From Chrysomallon squamiferum (taxonomy: Eukaryota > Mollusca > Gastropoda > Neomphalida > Peltospiridae), in contig CM022672.1 in assembly GCA_012295275.1 (NCBI GenBank), positions 10,859,904 through 10,923,903 of the forward strand: 64,000 bases of DNA. The letters run 5' to 3'. Position numbers and translations under genes: made by a program. Positions within the stretch are counted from its first letter, which is position 1. Each line of letters begins with the position of its first letter. Under the pieces are notes generated by a model, which saw only the letters and a list, made by a program, of their open reading frames with translations, did no database searches and was not told the DNA's origin. Below are positions 30,324 through 64,000 of this stretch, in pieces.

Positions 30324-31347
30324 TTTGTTATTATTATTTTTTTAAACTAATTTTTTTTTTTTTTTACTTTTTTTATGAACTGAATGAAGACTACACAATT
30401 TTATTGCATGGCTTTGTGCTACATCTCAACTCCACACATCTGAAAAAGCATTCTCTTTTTCTCATAATTAAAATTAATGAAAATGTAAAGCTATTTATTT
30501 ATTTTATTTGTTTGACGGGGAAAAAAATTAAAAGTTCACAGATAATCTTTTTCAAAACTGAAGAAAAGAATATACATTTGTTTTGTTAAACAAATCTTGT
30601 TTTATTTGAAATTGTCTTCTCCTGGATTTATACAAAATATTTTAAAACAGCCTTATTAAATTATATCTAATCTATTTATTTTTTTTTTTTTTTTTTTTTT
30701 AAATAAAATAATTAAATATCTATTAAATTCGATAAAACTGAATAAGAGTAAATTATCAAACTATAAGTTGATTACAGGGAACTATTCTTCAGGTGTTTGG
30801 AGGTGGTAATTTCTTTTTTTTTTTGTTGTTGCATTGTTATTTCTTTTCTTTTCTTTTCTTTTGACATCACTTCTTGTTTCAGAGGAAAACTTCCTATCTG
30901 TCTGTAGACATCAGTGACAAGTCTACTAGTAATCATGACCCCATTGTTAGCTTAAACAGCAATTCTTCAAGTAGTCCATATTTGAATGTGCCTGACCTCA
31001 ACTCATGTCCTTGGTATGTAGTTTCTAGTACAGCAGACTTGTGTTCATAGTGTGAGTTTATGGGTAATGACTGGTATGTATTAGTAGTTCATGCATTGAT
31101 TGGCATGTAATTGTCTGATGCATAATAATAGCAGATAAAAGTATGTAATACAAAGAATAGTATGTGTTGATTTATATACATTTAATGAACTTGATACATC
31201 AAAATATTATAGAATGTATTACTTCACTTTAATGATATTCCTTGTTAAAAATAATAATAGTAATAATAATTTATAGACTTCAATTTTAAACTATAAATGG
31301 ACTGTAATCAATTCTTTTTATCACATAATTAATATATTTCTGGACTG

Positions 31348-31381
<34 letters not shown>

Positions 31382-33562
31382 AACTTTATTAATTACATTA
31401 AATTGATATGTTTTATGTAAAAGTTTGACACACTTAGGAAGAATCAAATTGCTTTTTTTTTAAAACTATTTATTACTGTAATGTTTAGTTTTCTTCCCTG
31501 TCACTGTGGCTAAAGAGACTTGTTTATGATTTGAAACAGAAGAATTTCTTTTCTTTTATCATTTCTAATTCTGTAAGATAATTCTCAGCACCATTATCAG
31601 TTGCTTTTATTTCCTATCACAATGTATGCATTTCTTGACATCTTTAATCATGTATTCAATTATAGAAACTAAAAGGAAAGTTATTTCTATCTTTAACTTT
31701 TAAACTGACTTGAATTTTTAAGAATTTAAAAAAAAAATAATAATAATAATAACAGCAAAATGTCTACTTAAAGTTTAATACTCAGGTAAAAATTAATTTA
31801 ATCCACATTCAGTTAACTTCATTGAAATTGATTATGTGAGGTTGTTACAAAAACAATTGTTTAATATCAGTAGTTGTAGCACTAGTTGTAGTTTTGAATG
31901 TAATAAACATTAGCTGAGATGACCATTGTTTGTAGGTATGTGGGTGAGATGGAGAGAGAAGCAGCTCAGGCCTGTCTTGACCCTTGCCCTGATGGAACAT
32001 TTCTCATCAGACTCAGCTGTAACCAGGCAAGGAAAGGAGCTTTTTCACTCAGTATTAAGTAAGTAGTCAACTGTTTAGTATTAAGTAAGTACTGTGCTAT
32101 TTACTTTTAAATAGTAAACATAAGCTCTTAAGTCACTTTCAAAATAAGAGTAAAATGTTAACCTTTTTAATTTATTTTACAAACATATTAAATTTCAATC
32201 ACTTTCCTCAATATAATTATTTTATTACATTTATTTTTCACTTAATACTAAATAGACAATATTTTTTTAGCTATTTTTGGAATGTTTTAGTAATTTTTTT
32301 CACAATTTTGCCTTTCTTGAATACAGAATTAATGGCACTAAAACAAAAATTATAAAACTTCTAATGTACTGAATCCATGATTTCAGATATGCCAATGCAG
32401 TTCGTCATATTAAAGTGAACAAAACAGTTCCTGAAGGAAAATACTATTTAGCTGAAGGAAGATACTTTGATTCTGTACCAGTATGTATGAACTAGAATCT
32501 ATTACTAATTCTGAAATATCAGTCATCAAACTTACAAGGATCTAACTGGCAAAGCAAAGATTTTCTTAATAAAAAAAAAAATATTTAAATAATAATAAAA
32601 ACAACAAAAAAACATGAATTTAGAAAGGTAACTAAAATTAGGCATTTATGTTTATTACAGAGGTTGGTGGACCACTATCAGCATCATTCATTACAAGACA
32701 GTTTCCCTGATGTTAACACAACTTTGAGAATCCCTGTCAAACAGGCATCAGGTGAGAGATTTCAATAAACATGAATATCACAGATACCTTTTTAAATAAG
32801 TCTCAGTTATTCATTAGCAGAGCACATATGTGAAAAGTGAACAATAGCTGGATCACATTATACATATAAATTATATATGAGAGGACTTTAATGGTACCTG
32901 CAAATCACCTATCAGTTTAATGTATGGTGAAAAAAGAGAAGAAACAAGTTGCTCTCTCATCATTTTTAAATATATAAATGTTGGTATTCCTTTTCTTCTT
33001 TTTTTTGCTGTGTCTTCAAAGTAATTTTGATTTCACTTGTTTCAACATTGTCATTTCAAGGACAAAAGGTAATAGGATATGCAGTTGCAGTGTATGATTA
33101 TGCAGCGACATCAACAACACAGCTCAGCTTGAAAATTGATGACAGGATAGCAGTGATAAGTAAAAATGGCAGTGACAAAGGCTGGTGGAAAGGAGAAAAC
33201 CTTAGAACAAACAAGGTGAAATGTTCTAAAACTCTTTTTAATTAGTTTCTGAAATGAAGCATTAAAAGAGAGGTTTATATTCTTTTTTTTTTTTTTTTTT
33301 TTTAATTAAGTTATTTATTTTTCAAAGCCATAGCCATAATAATGTTTACTATGTAACAGAATCGTTTTGTTTACCAAGGGTTTATGTATGTCCGTGCAGC
33401 TTTGTGTGTGAACTATTCTACACTCAGCAGCATTTTGTGAGTAAATCACACTAAATGCTTTAATATTTTGAAATGATTTCTAATGATATTTTTTACTTAC
33501 TGTGTTTTGTTTTTCAGATTGGTTACTTTCCACTGGCATATGTTCAGGATGAAGATTATTAG
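2841..33562 (+). CDS. VAV: VAV-family Rho/Rac guanine-nucleotide exchange factor, complete multi-exon gene
   Basis: VAV proteins load GTP onto Rac/Rho GTPases after tyrosine phosphorylation and act as adaptors below immune and growth-factor receptors, in the cytoplasm and at the membrane. Coding exons read from splice borders: 2841-3047, 4286-4402, 4760-4815, (5651-5728 alternative), 7058-7132, 7976-8078, 8427-8525, 9121-9189, 9564-9761, 10338-10433, 10693-10758, 10928-11001, 11572-11590, 14875-14966, 18963-19008, 22973-22996, 26494-26586, 26914-27023, 27338-27427, 27928-27957, 28090-28137, 28374-28403, 28668-28783, 29000-29062, 29502-29614 or 30883-31013, 31936-32058, 32387-32480, 32661-32751, 33061-33215, 33518-33562. 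Domain order CH, acidic, DH, PH, C1, SH3, SH2, SH3 is diagnostic, and about 846 residues matches the family. The ATG lies in AAAAATGG and begins the CH domain exactly where family members begin. Phases agree at every junction except exon 27338/27928, where one base is left over. Confidence 0.95.
5651..5728 (+). CDS. VAV: VAV alternative acidic-region exon 4a
   Basis: A 78-base segment bounded by TTTATAG| and |GTAAGT is open in exactly the frame required after exon 3 (two bases in, two bases out). It encodes [18 protein letters not shown] and then NDLAQLA. It resembles the next exon (7058-7132): both begin G-Y/F-P-P, share QE followed by an aromatic tyrosine, and end L-x-x-L-A. This suggests a tandem exon duplication. 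It can be included, skipped or swapped without breaking the frame. No transcript evidence is available here. Confidence 0.75.
7058..7132 (+). CDS. VAV: VAV acidic-region exon 4b (first regulatory tyrosine)
   Basis: This 75-base exon (acceptor TTCTAG, donor GTAAGT) encodes [18 protein letters not shown] and then NLRDLA. The ENIYGNL block corresponds in position and flanking acidic residues to the first of the three inhibitory tyrosines of vertebrate VAV1 (Y142). When unphosphorylated, that segment blocks the DH active face. Phase is two bases in and two out, the same as exon 4a. This version is more acidic than 4a and closer to vertebrate VAV, so it is the more likely default exon. Confidence 0.88.
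7976..8078 (+). CDS. VAV: VAV exon 5: acidic region with two regulatory tyrosines
   Basis: The 103-base exon encodes an acidic stretch with QEEIYDSV and DEDIYDDL. These match the second and third regulatory tyrosines of VAV1 (Y160 and Y174); phosphorylation of the last releases the DH domain. The acceptor is a T-rich tract ending TTTTTTAG, the donor is GTGAGA. The exon ends in phase 0 with EPTEQSA, similar to the family's DH lead-in. Confidence 0.92.
8427..11590 (+). CDS. VAV: VAV exons 6-12: DBL-homology (DH) exchange domain
   Basis: Seven exons (8427 or 8448 to 8525, 9121-9189, 9564-9761, 10338-10433, 10693-10758, 10928-11001, 11572-11590) encode the catalytic RhoGEF domain. Visible conserved regions are [18 protein letters not shown] (CR1), the helix around [12 protein letters not shown] (CR2), [19 protein letters not shown] then LL (CR3, the most conserved DH segment), and [20 protein letters not shown]. 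This domain catalyses GDP release from Rac/Rho. Exon 6 has two in-frame acceptors 21 bases apart. The last exon is only 19 bases and encodes SIVDLRM. Confidence 0.94.
9427..9453. repeat. TA microsatellite in a VAV intron
   Basis: About 13 TA dinucleotides just upstream of the DH exon at 9,564. Confidence 0.9.
10274..10322. repeat. CA then TA microsatellite next to a DH exon
   Basis: About 13 CA units, a short spacer, then TA units. It ends less than 20 bases before the acceptor of the exon at 10,338, so it sits in the splice-acceptor region. Confidence 0.9.
11591..14874 (+). other. VAV intron between DH and PH exons
   Basis: About 3.3 kb with ATTTT/TTTA stretches (near 12,190-12,260 and 14,836-14,872), an A-tract at 12,522-12,546, and a CT array at 13,508-13,550. 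A splice-like segment at 12,770-12,830 is not a usable coding exon (see rejected items). Confidence 0.7.
13508..13550. repeat. CT microsatellite
   Basis: About 21 uninterrupted CT units in the long VAV intron. Confidence 0.95.
14875..27023 (+). CDS. VAV: VAV exons 13-17: pleckstrin-homology (PH) domain
   Basis: Exons 14875-14966, 18963-19008, 22973-22996, 26494-26586 and 26914-27023. Key pieces are [29 protein letters not shown] (PH strand preceding the family's ICK), the 24-base microexon [40 protein letters not shown], and the C-terminal helix [13 protein letters not shown] with the invariant PH tryptophan. In VAV the PH domain binds phosphoinositides and packs on the DH domain. The introns here are the longest in the gene (about 3.3-4.0 kb), and the small exons make this part easy to mis-annotate automatically. 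Confidence 0.92.
14967..18962 (+). other. VAV intron within the PH domain (first long intron)
   Basis: About 4 kb of AT-rich sequence, beginning with a T-tract (15,003-15,030). I find no coding exon in it; small open frames such as 16,804-17,064 lack splice borders in the right phase. Confidence 0.7.
19009..22972 (+). other. VAV intron within the PH domain (second long intron)
   Basis: About 4 kb. It holds a long ATT array (19,926-19,993), a T-tract near 21,291-21,312, GTAT/ATT steps near 22,685-22,745 and a TG array at 22,851-22,877. No coding exon is seen. Confidence 0.7.
19926..19993. repeat. ATT microsatellite
   Basis: About 22 uninterrupted ATT units; the poly-Ile open frame here is an artefact of the repeat. 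Confidence 0.95.
22997..26493 (+). other. VAV intron within the PH domain (third long intron)
   Basis: About 3.5 kb. Mostly unremarkable AT-rich DNA, with a degenerate higher-order tandem repeat in its last kilobase (separate entry). No coding exon is seen. Confidence 0.7.
25550..26280. repeat. Degenerate tandem repeat with about 208-bp higher-order period
   Basis: Blocks built on 'GAAGATAAGAAAATTC', 'TATTGTCACTGA' and 'ATATACAACTTAATATTTA' recur about every 100 bases. The best matches (ATCTTAGAAGATAAG at 25,756 and 25,964) are 208 bases apart, so the array alternates two sub-types. Confidence 0.75.
27338..28403 (+). CDS. VAV: VAV exons 18-21: C1 (zinc finger) domain, atypical
   Basis: Exons 27338-27427, 27928-27957, 28090-28137 and 28374-28403. 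The C1 core is recognisable: [39 protein letters not shown]. The CDVC pair and HKEC (second zinc site) are kept. The first-site ligands are mostly not: the leading His is Pro, the Cys of the second CxxC is Thr, and no closing Cys follows HKEC. Exon 18 ends with two spare bases (CTG AG) while exon 19 needs one, so canonical splicing leaves one extra base and a stop in exon 20. Either an indel in this copy/assembly or non-canonical splicing explains this. Confidence 0.8.
28668..29062 (+). CDS. VAV: VAV exons 22-23: N-terminal SH3 domain
   Basis: Exons 28668-28783 and 29000-29062. The SH3 signature is clear: [20 protein letters not shown] (RT-loop end, n-Src and the WW pair) and [13 protein letters not shown] (GYFPxNYV, the typical C-terminal SH3 strand). 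An unusual N-terminal segment [13 protein letters not shown] lies where VAV1 has an extended proline-rich RT region. In VAV1 this SH3 contributes to autoinhibition and binds partners such as the Grb2 C-SH3. The exon ends in phase 0. Confidence 0.93.
29502..29614 (+). CDS. VAV: VAV SH3-SH2 linker exon, version A (alternative)
   Basis: A 113-base exon (acceptor GATTCTAG, donor TTG|GTAGGG) enters in phase 0 and leaves with TG, which is completed to Trp by the next SH2 exon. It encodes [18 protein letters not shown], then a Ser/Asn-rich stretch ending ISMFS. YEDP is a possible phosphotyrosine site. Its downstream phase makes it incompatible with the following linker exon, because TG joined to AG starts TGA. 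It is therefore one of two mutually exclusive choices. Confidence 0.85.
30279..30323. repeat. ATT microsatellite between the two linker exons
   Basis: About 14 ATT units, followed by T-rich sequence, lying in the intron that separates the alternative VAV linker exons. Confidence 0.9.
30883..31013 (+). CDS. VAV: VAV SH3-SH2 linker exon, version B (alternative)
   Basis: A 131-base exon (acceptor CTTGTTTCAG, donor TTG|GTATGT) has the same phases as version A (0 in, TG out). It encodes [17 protein letters not shown], a Ser-rich middle, and [14 protein letters not shown] before the shared Trp. YLNV has the pYxN form bound by the Grb2 SH2 domain. It shows no clear similarity to version A beyond the closing TTG, so a recent duplication is not evident. 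Skipping both linkers also leads to a stop (GTA TGT GGG TGA), so exactly one must be used. Confidence 0.85.
31936..32751 (+). CDS. VAV: VAV exons 26-28: SH2 domain
   Basis: Exons 31936-32058, 32387-32480 and 32661-32751. Hallmarks are [15 protein letters not shown] (SH2 start), DGTFLIRLS with the phosphate-binding Arg of the FLVRES motif, [17 protein letters not shown] (His of the betaD strand) and [15 protein letters not shown]. This domain docks VAV on phosphotyrosines of receptors and adaptors. The end matches the family's transition into the C-terminal SH3 through a short linker ([10 protein letters not shown]). Confidence 0.95.
33061..33562 (+). CDS. VAV: VAV exons 29-30: C-terminal SH3 domain and stop
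   Basis: Exons 33061-33215 and 33518-33562. SH3 features are [10 protein letters not shown] (ALYDY), [21 protein letters not shown] and IGYFPLAYV, followed by DEDY and a TAG stop. VAV proteins normally end in an SH3 plus a few acidic residues, so the C-terminus appears complete. The usual Pro/Asn position of GYFPxNYV reads GYFPLAYV here. Confidence 0.95.
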
Positions 33563-33660
33563 CTGCAGTGTTTAAAAGCAGCCAGTTTTGTGTTATTATT
33601 AAAAACCAAGTGGATGAAGTTTTTTCAATAAAATACTTTGTCAAACTTTAAAAAAATAAA
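33563..33660 (+). promoter_or_regulatory. VAV: VAV 3' UTR with poly(A) signal
   Basis: A canonical AATAAA lies at 33,627-33,632, about 65 bases after the stop, followed within 25 bases by an A-rich run. This would give a short 3' UTR. A longer UTR using a later signal cannot be excluded in such AT-rich DNA. Confidence 0.6.
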
Positions 33661-34908
33661 AAAAGCCCTAATTAAAATGTGCTTTATGCTTTAAAAAACA
33701 AAACAAGAAAAACATTATTAACTTTGCAAAATAATTATCCAATAAAATGAAATGGACACTCACATACGTACATGAAAACGTTTGTTATATATACATATAT
33801 GATGTGTTAGCTGTACATAATAATATAAATACTGTATTAAAAGGTCACACTGTGAATACTGTGTAATTTATATATTGGAAGAAATTATTAGTATACTGGT
33901 GTCTTGTAACTCGGAGGAATATTAACACAAGTTTGAAAAATATATCACTCTTTTGGTATCATGTATTGAAGCAGACCATTTAAAATAGAGAGTTTAATAG
34001 CAGGCATAACAATAATTCAGTAAAGTATATTTTATACAGATGCAGGTGAAAATGAGATATGCATTGATTACTCATCACATTAATAAATTGTCTAAATCAT
34101 GTGATCATTAACTTGCATTCTGATATCAAGAATTGAGAACCAGTTCTTCATAAAACTAAATTTTTGGTTTTGTTAAATCAAATATTTTTCAAATCATAAT
34201 AAATTCAATAGATTCATTTTAAGTTTTTCTGAAGTCCATATTAACGAAACATCAGACAATCATTTGTAAATAAGATACTGTAAAATCAAGCATGAATTAA
34301 TGATGAATTTTAGTAATAAATCATGAAACATAAAAATTGTGGATATTAATTTTATCTATATATTTTTGATAACTGGCAAATAATCCAGGCTAACTGTAGA
34401 AATTTATATATACAATAGTTTTCACTTTTCTATTAGTCTTAGGGAGGTGTCCCAAATTTCTGACTGAACTTAAACTTTCCATCATTCTGAATAATCGTAG
34501 AGCATTATCGGAATATGTCGGCATTTTGTCAAGTGATAATCACATTATCTGCTTTTAGAAAAGTCTGAATGAAGAAAGAATGCAGCCCCTAAAATTATCA
34601 CATATTTAGTCACTGTCACAGTACAAATTTATATCAATCAAAAATATGTAATGAGTAATTTTTTTATAAATGTAAAATATATATGAAAGTTCAAACTAAT
34701 TATATTTGTTAGTATGTATTATAATGATATAATGATACTAGAGTTACCTAAATAGATAGCCATTGTATGTGCACAGAAATGTAGATAATGCATTTTACTG
34801 CAATGATATAAACTTTCATTACTAGTTGCTGCTGTTTGAGTAAGATATATGTACATAAAACACCTATCTAAGTTCTTATCTATCTGTCTGTCTATATAAA
34901 TATATATA

Positions 34909-34953
<45 letters not shown>

Positions 34954-35159
34954 TTCAGTCTGTGTTTATGGTATTAGGCTGTGAATACAACTATTTCAAA
35001 GTGCTTCCAAATATAGGGTGGGTTTTTAAAGAATTTTCCATAATTTTATTTTTTTATTTATTATTCTTTAATTTAATTTAATTTTAATAATAATATTTTT
35101 GTTGTTATTATTATTATCATTATTATTATTATTGTTGGAATTTTTCTCTTTTTCATTTT

Positions 35160-35220
35160 TTTTTTAGTAATTATATTTACTTTGTTTTGTTTAAACAAAG
35201 TAAATATAATTACTAAAAAA
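35160..35220. repeat. Perfect 28-bp inverted repeat (hairpin) with 5-base loop
   Basis: Left arm 35,160-35,187 (TTTTTTAGTAATTATATTTA...) is the exact reverse complement of the right arm 35,193-35,220, with TGTTT between them. No coding sequence is involved. It could be a small transposon relic, a slipped palindrome or a transcribed hairpin. Confidence 0.95.
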
Positions 35221-38165
35221 CCAAACATTTTTATATCATTTTTGTTTTTTTAAGTTTCTGTCTTAAAGATGAAAATAAAGGAAAAACATTTTCTCTCTTT
35301 CTTTCACTTTTTTTTTTATTAATTACTGGTCATTCTTAATTAAAATGCTGATGACTTCCAGGTTCTGCCAAAATACATGTTGTGAATTTGCAAAGCTTTG
35401 TAGCTAATATTTTATTAAATGTGTTACAGAAACATACATTTGTTTCTTAACATTACAGATGAAAAACAAAATGTTATAATTTTTTCTTAAATTATTTATC
35501 TAATATTAAATTATAGGCGTTGGTTATTTATTTTTATTCTTTTTGTTTATGTATAAATATTCTTTGTCAGTTTATACAGAATACTTCTGATCAGTGATAT
35601 TTTGAAATACACAAAGATGTGTTAGTTGTATTTGAATGTAGAAATTATAGTCTGATGTAAATAAGTATATGCATGGAGATGCTTGAAAATAATGCAAATT
35701 GTGATTTTAATGTTTTGTTCTATTTTTTTTTTTATTATTATTATTCTTGTTTTCACTTTCGTTGAATTTTTCTCTTTAAATAATTGATTAGCAAGTACAT
35801 GTTGCCTGTTTTTGTAGATGTAAATAATAATTTGGCTAAATTTGAAAGAAATTATTTTAAGATTAATTATGAGAACATCAAAATAACTTGCAGATTCTTT
35901 TCTTTGGAATGTCATTTATAATTACAAAAGATATTGGTAGTTGTTCTCATATTTGCTAGGCTAGTGGTCAGACAGAGAAATAACAAAAAAAAAGCTGTTC
36001 ATTTCAATTTTATTCAACTGTTTTTAAATATTTTAAATTTTAAAAAAATGTTTTTTATTTTTATTATCATTAATATATATTTTTTTTTACCCCTATGGGG
36101 AGTGTCTTTTTTCAATATACCATTATAAATATTTTCTTTTATATATATATATATATAGTTTTTACATTTAATTTTTTTTTAAATATTAATATAATTGTAG
36201 AATATAAAAACAAAAATATTAGCAAATGAATAAAAATATTCTAATCCTTTTATATAAACATGCCTTGTATATTTTAAACATTACAAATATATAATCTACT
36301 ATAAAAGAAACACAATTTAAAAAGATGTTCAGAAAGCAATCATTTATATTTTCAGTAAATATTTAATTGTATATTTTGTGTTTGTACCACACTGTCATAC
36401 AACACTGACCTGTGCATTTGTATATAAATATTCTGAAAATGAATCTTGCAGTAACTAGAGATGTTAATGTTATTTTTAAAGTGTGTGAGATTTGCTATGT
36501 ATATATTGGAAAACTAGCATAACTGTATTTGCAAGATTTCAATGTGTAATATTACTGATCTGTCAGTCTGTCAAATAGGGGCAGGTGCTTAGAGAAAGGG
36601 GAGTTTTGTCTTCAATATGGAATCATTTTCTTAAATAAGATGGGGAAAAAGAGGGTTTGGTGAATACATAATGGGCACATCCCACCACATGGATTCACTT
36701 ATATTAACACAGTTATTATCTGTCATGCATTTATTTTGTATTTTACAAGACAAATTATCTCTGTTCTTTTTTCTCTCTTTATCTTTATTAATTTTTTTGA
36801 ATTTACTTAAGCATTTTTTGTTTGCCAATGATCAGTTAAGAAAATACATAATCGCAGTATTATGCATTTTGATTACTGTATGAAGATGGTGGAAATATGA
36901 TATCCAGTCAGTTTTGGGATTTGAATTATGTGCTCTCTCTTTACATTATTCTGAAGACTTTTGATATCCGCTCTGTCTCATAAAATAATAGAAAGCATAG
37001 GATGAAAACGTGGTGGTATTTTTCACACCAGGTAGAAATATATATATATATATATATATATATTTAAAGTAAAGCTTCTATCAAAATTTTAGTAACAAAT
37101 ATTTAATCATTCAACAGAGAATACAAGAAGGCAGCAATAATTTAAAATTTAATTAAAATATTTTTCTTTAGTATTTCAAAAATAAAAATGATAGTGAAAT
37201 AATTTAACTAAGTTAATATCCATTTGTCTTCTATGTTTTAAAGTTGTTTTCAGAATAAAAATGTAGAGAATTTGTAAATAATTAGGAAGTTTTGTAATTC
37301 ACTCACAATCTACTGTCACAAAGTGTTTGTCCTAGTCACCTATTTTTTTTTTTTTTTTTTTTTTTAAATGGCCATACTTTGTTACAAGTAAGATAAGATT
37401 TAGAGACAAAACATTGTTTTACTGTTTATTTCATTATTTATTAACTAATTAATTAATTTATTTTATTTTATTTATTTGTTTTTTATTGTTTATTTTTTGT
37501 TGATTTCTCACATTGAAATGATTTTGTATGTTACTCAATTGTTAAGTTTCTGTCTGTTAGTAACTTCCAAAACATGATGAACGTTAAATGTTGAAACAAC
37601 TGAACTAAAATAAGCATTAGAAATAAAAAATTAATTTTATTTCCTTTCCCTGCCCCTATTTTATTATTTAATATAATTCAACAATTTCAAGGTTTAACAA
37701 AATATATAATATTCATTTTTATCATCTGTCTATCTAAGCTCAGTATCATTTCTATTTTACTTCAGATAACTATCAGTAAAAGGTTATTAGTCATTATTTT
37801 AAACACTTTGCTCTTCAATAACTCCAAAACCAAAAACAGAACTTTCCAGTAGACTGTTTTGTAATATAGGGACCATAGAAAATGTAGAGACCATATTATT
37901 TTTCTTTTAAATATGGATCAGCTTTGTTTAATTATTTCTGATGTGTGCTCTTCTTTTCTTTTTTTTAGCTTTTTCTTTTTATTTTACATACTCTGGTCTT
38001 TAAAAACTATTTCATCAGATAAGCTCATGTGAATGTTGCAATTATTCATTTGTAAAATACAATCATCTGTATGTGGAAATACTGACACCATGAAAATAAA
38101 TATTGATATATATATAGCACTTAATTAACTTGATTGTCTGTTTTATGTTTCTGTTCAAATTGTAT

Positions 38166-38170
<5 letters not shown>

Positions 38171-38225
<55 letters not shown>
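38171..38225. repeat. CT microsatellite upstream of the SRCR gene
   Basis: About 27 uninterrupted CT units, the longest dinucleotide array in the window, about 700 bases upstream of the SRCR start codon. Confidence 0.95.
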
Positions 38226-38231
<6 letters not shown>

Positions 38232-38925
38232 TATCCATCTATTACCAGTCATTAAATAATGAATTTATTTAATAAATTATTATTATTACAGAAATGATGA
38301 AATGAAAATGGCAAATAACAATAACCAGAAATGTTCATTTTATTTACGAACTGAAAGAGAAAAAAGTTATCATCCTCATTATTGTTATTAATAACTACAT
38401 ACTCTACTATTACTCTCAACATTTTCAAGTCAAATAAAAAATATATAAAAGGTAATAAATATGTGTGTATGTCTGTGTATGTATGTTTAGACACTGGATT
38501 TTAGATATCAGCTATTTTAATCTTTTTCATTGTATGAAACTAAAGGCCAACACCAAGATTGTTATCACTTTGGTACAAACTGATCCCATCATTTAACTAA
38601 TTGTTATCAGTTATTTTGACCCACAATTCATCTCAATCAGTAATGTACTTTGCAGTACCTATCTGTGGCAGTCTATGATAACATGTTTGGTGTTGTTAAC
38701 CGGGGAAAATTCTCAATTTAAAACCTCATCGTTTTTTAGTATATATAAAAATATCTTCATTTTTTTTCCTCTCTATTTGTTTCATTGAATTTTTTAACTG
38801 AATTATTTTTCAATTATTAAAACAATTTGGAGTTAAATTAACTCCTTGTGATTTTCAACACTCTTATGTTAATCTGAAACATCATTTCACTGGAATTTGA
38901 ATCTCTTTGTACAAACATTTTAAAG

Positions 38926-64000
<25,075 letters not shown>

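Larger units (their letters stand above)
33661..38925. other. Intergenic region between VAV and the SRCR gene
   Basis: About 5.3 kb without a supported gene on either strand. It contains TA/TG arrays (34,898-34,952; 37,036-37,062), a perfect hairpin (35,160-35,220), a T-tract near 37,345-37,366 and a long CT array (38,171-38,225). Open frames of 60-100 codons here are low-complexity and lack start, splice or domain support. A TATATAAA at 38,742-38,749 lies about 180 bases before the next start codon, but such strings are common in this DNA. Confidence 0.6.

Noticed and set aside
38742-38749. TATATAAA as TATA box of the SRCR gene
   Set aside because: Position is plausible but such strings are frequent in this AT-rich DNA; not called as a promoter.

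Overview
This window is animal (metazoan) nuclear DNA. The genes are split by many introns with GT/AG borders, the introns and intergenic DNA are very rich in A+T, and microsatellites (ATT, ATTTT, TTTA, CT/GA, CA/TG, TA) are everywhere. An invertebrate, most likely a mollusc or another lophotrochozoan, fits the base composition and the large scavenger-receptor protein, but the species cannot be fixed from the sequence alone. Both genes lie on the + strand. I see no tRNA, rRNA, CRISPR array or intact transposase gene.

Region 1 (1-2,380) is AT-rich intergenic DNA. A small CpG-bearing patch at 2,380-2,700, with an ETS-type box, is the likely promoter of the first gene.

Region 2 (2,841-33,562) is a complete VAV-family gene, a Rho/Rac guanine-nucleotide exchange factor and signalling adaptor. 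I could place about 30 coding exons giving roughly 846 residues in the order CH, acidic tyrosine region, DH, PH, C1, SH3, SH2, SH3. Two sites look like alternative-exon switches. In the acidic region a pair of related exons (5,651-5,728 and 7,058-7,132) each encodes a version of the first regulatory tyrosine segment. In the SH3-SH2 linker, exactly one of two unrelated exons (29,502-29,614 or 30,883-31,013) can be used, because using both or neither gives an immediate stop. The C1 domain appears to have lost one of its two zinc sites, and it contains a reading-frame discontinuity between two exons.

Region 3 (33,563-38,925) is intergenic: the VAV 3' end and poly(A) signal, a perfect 28-bp hairpin, microsatellites, and no convincing gene.

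Region 4 (38,926 to the right edge) is the 5' part of a large secreted or cell-surface protein: a signal-peptide exon followed by 16 complete SRCR (scavenger receptor cysteine-rich) domains. Every domain is a six-cysteine, group-A type domain and is built from two exons with the same phases (1 to 2, then 2 to 1). The array is therefore a chain of 16 interchangeable cassettes, about 1,780 residues in the window, and the gene runs off the right edge. A CpG-rich patch lies in its first intron, and several minisatellites lie in its introns, including one carrying about a dozen E-box palindromes.

The two products could both act in immune or phagocytic cells (pattern binding outside, Rac activation inside), but the sequence shows no direct functional link between the neighbours.
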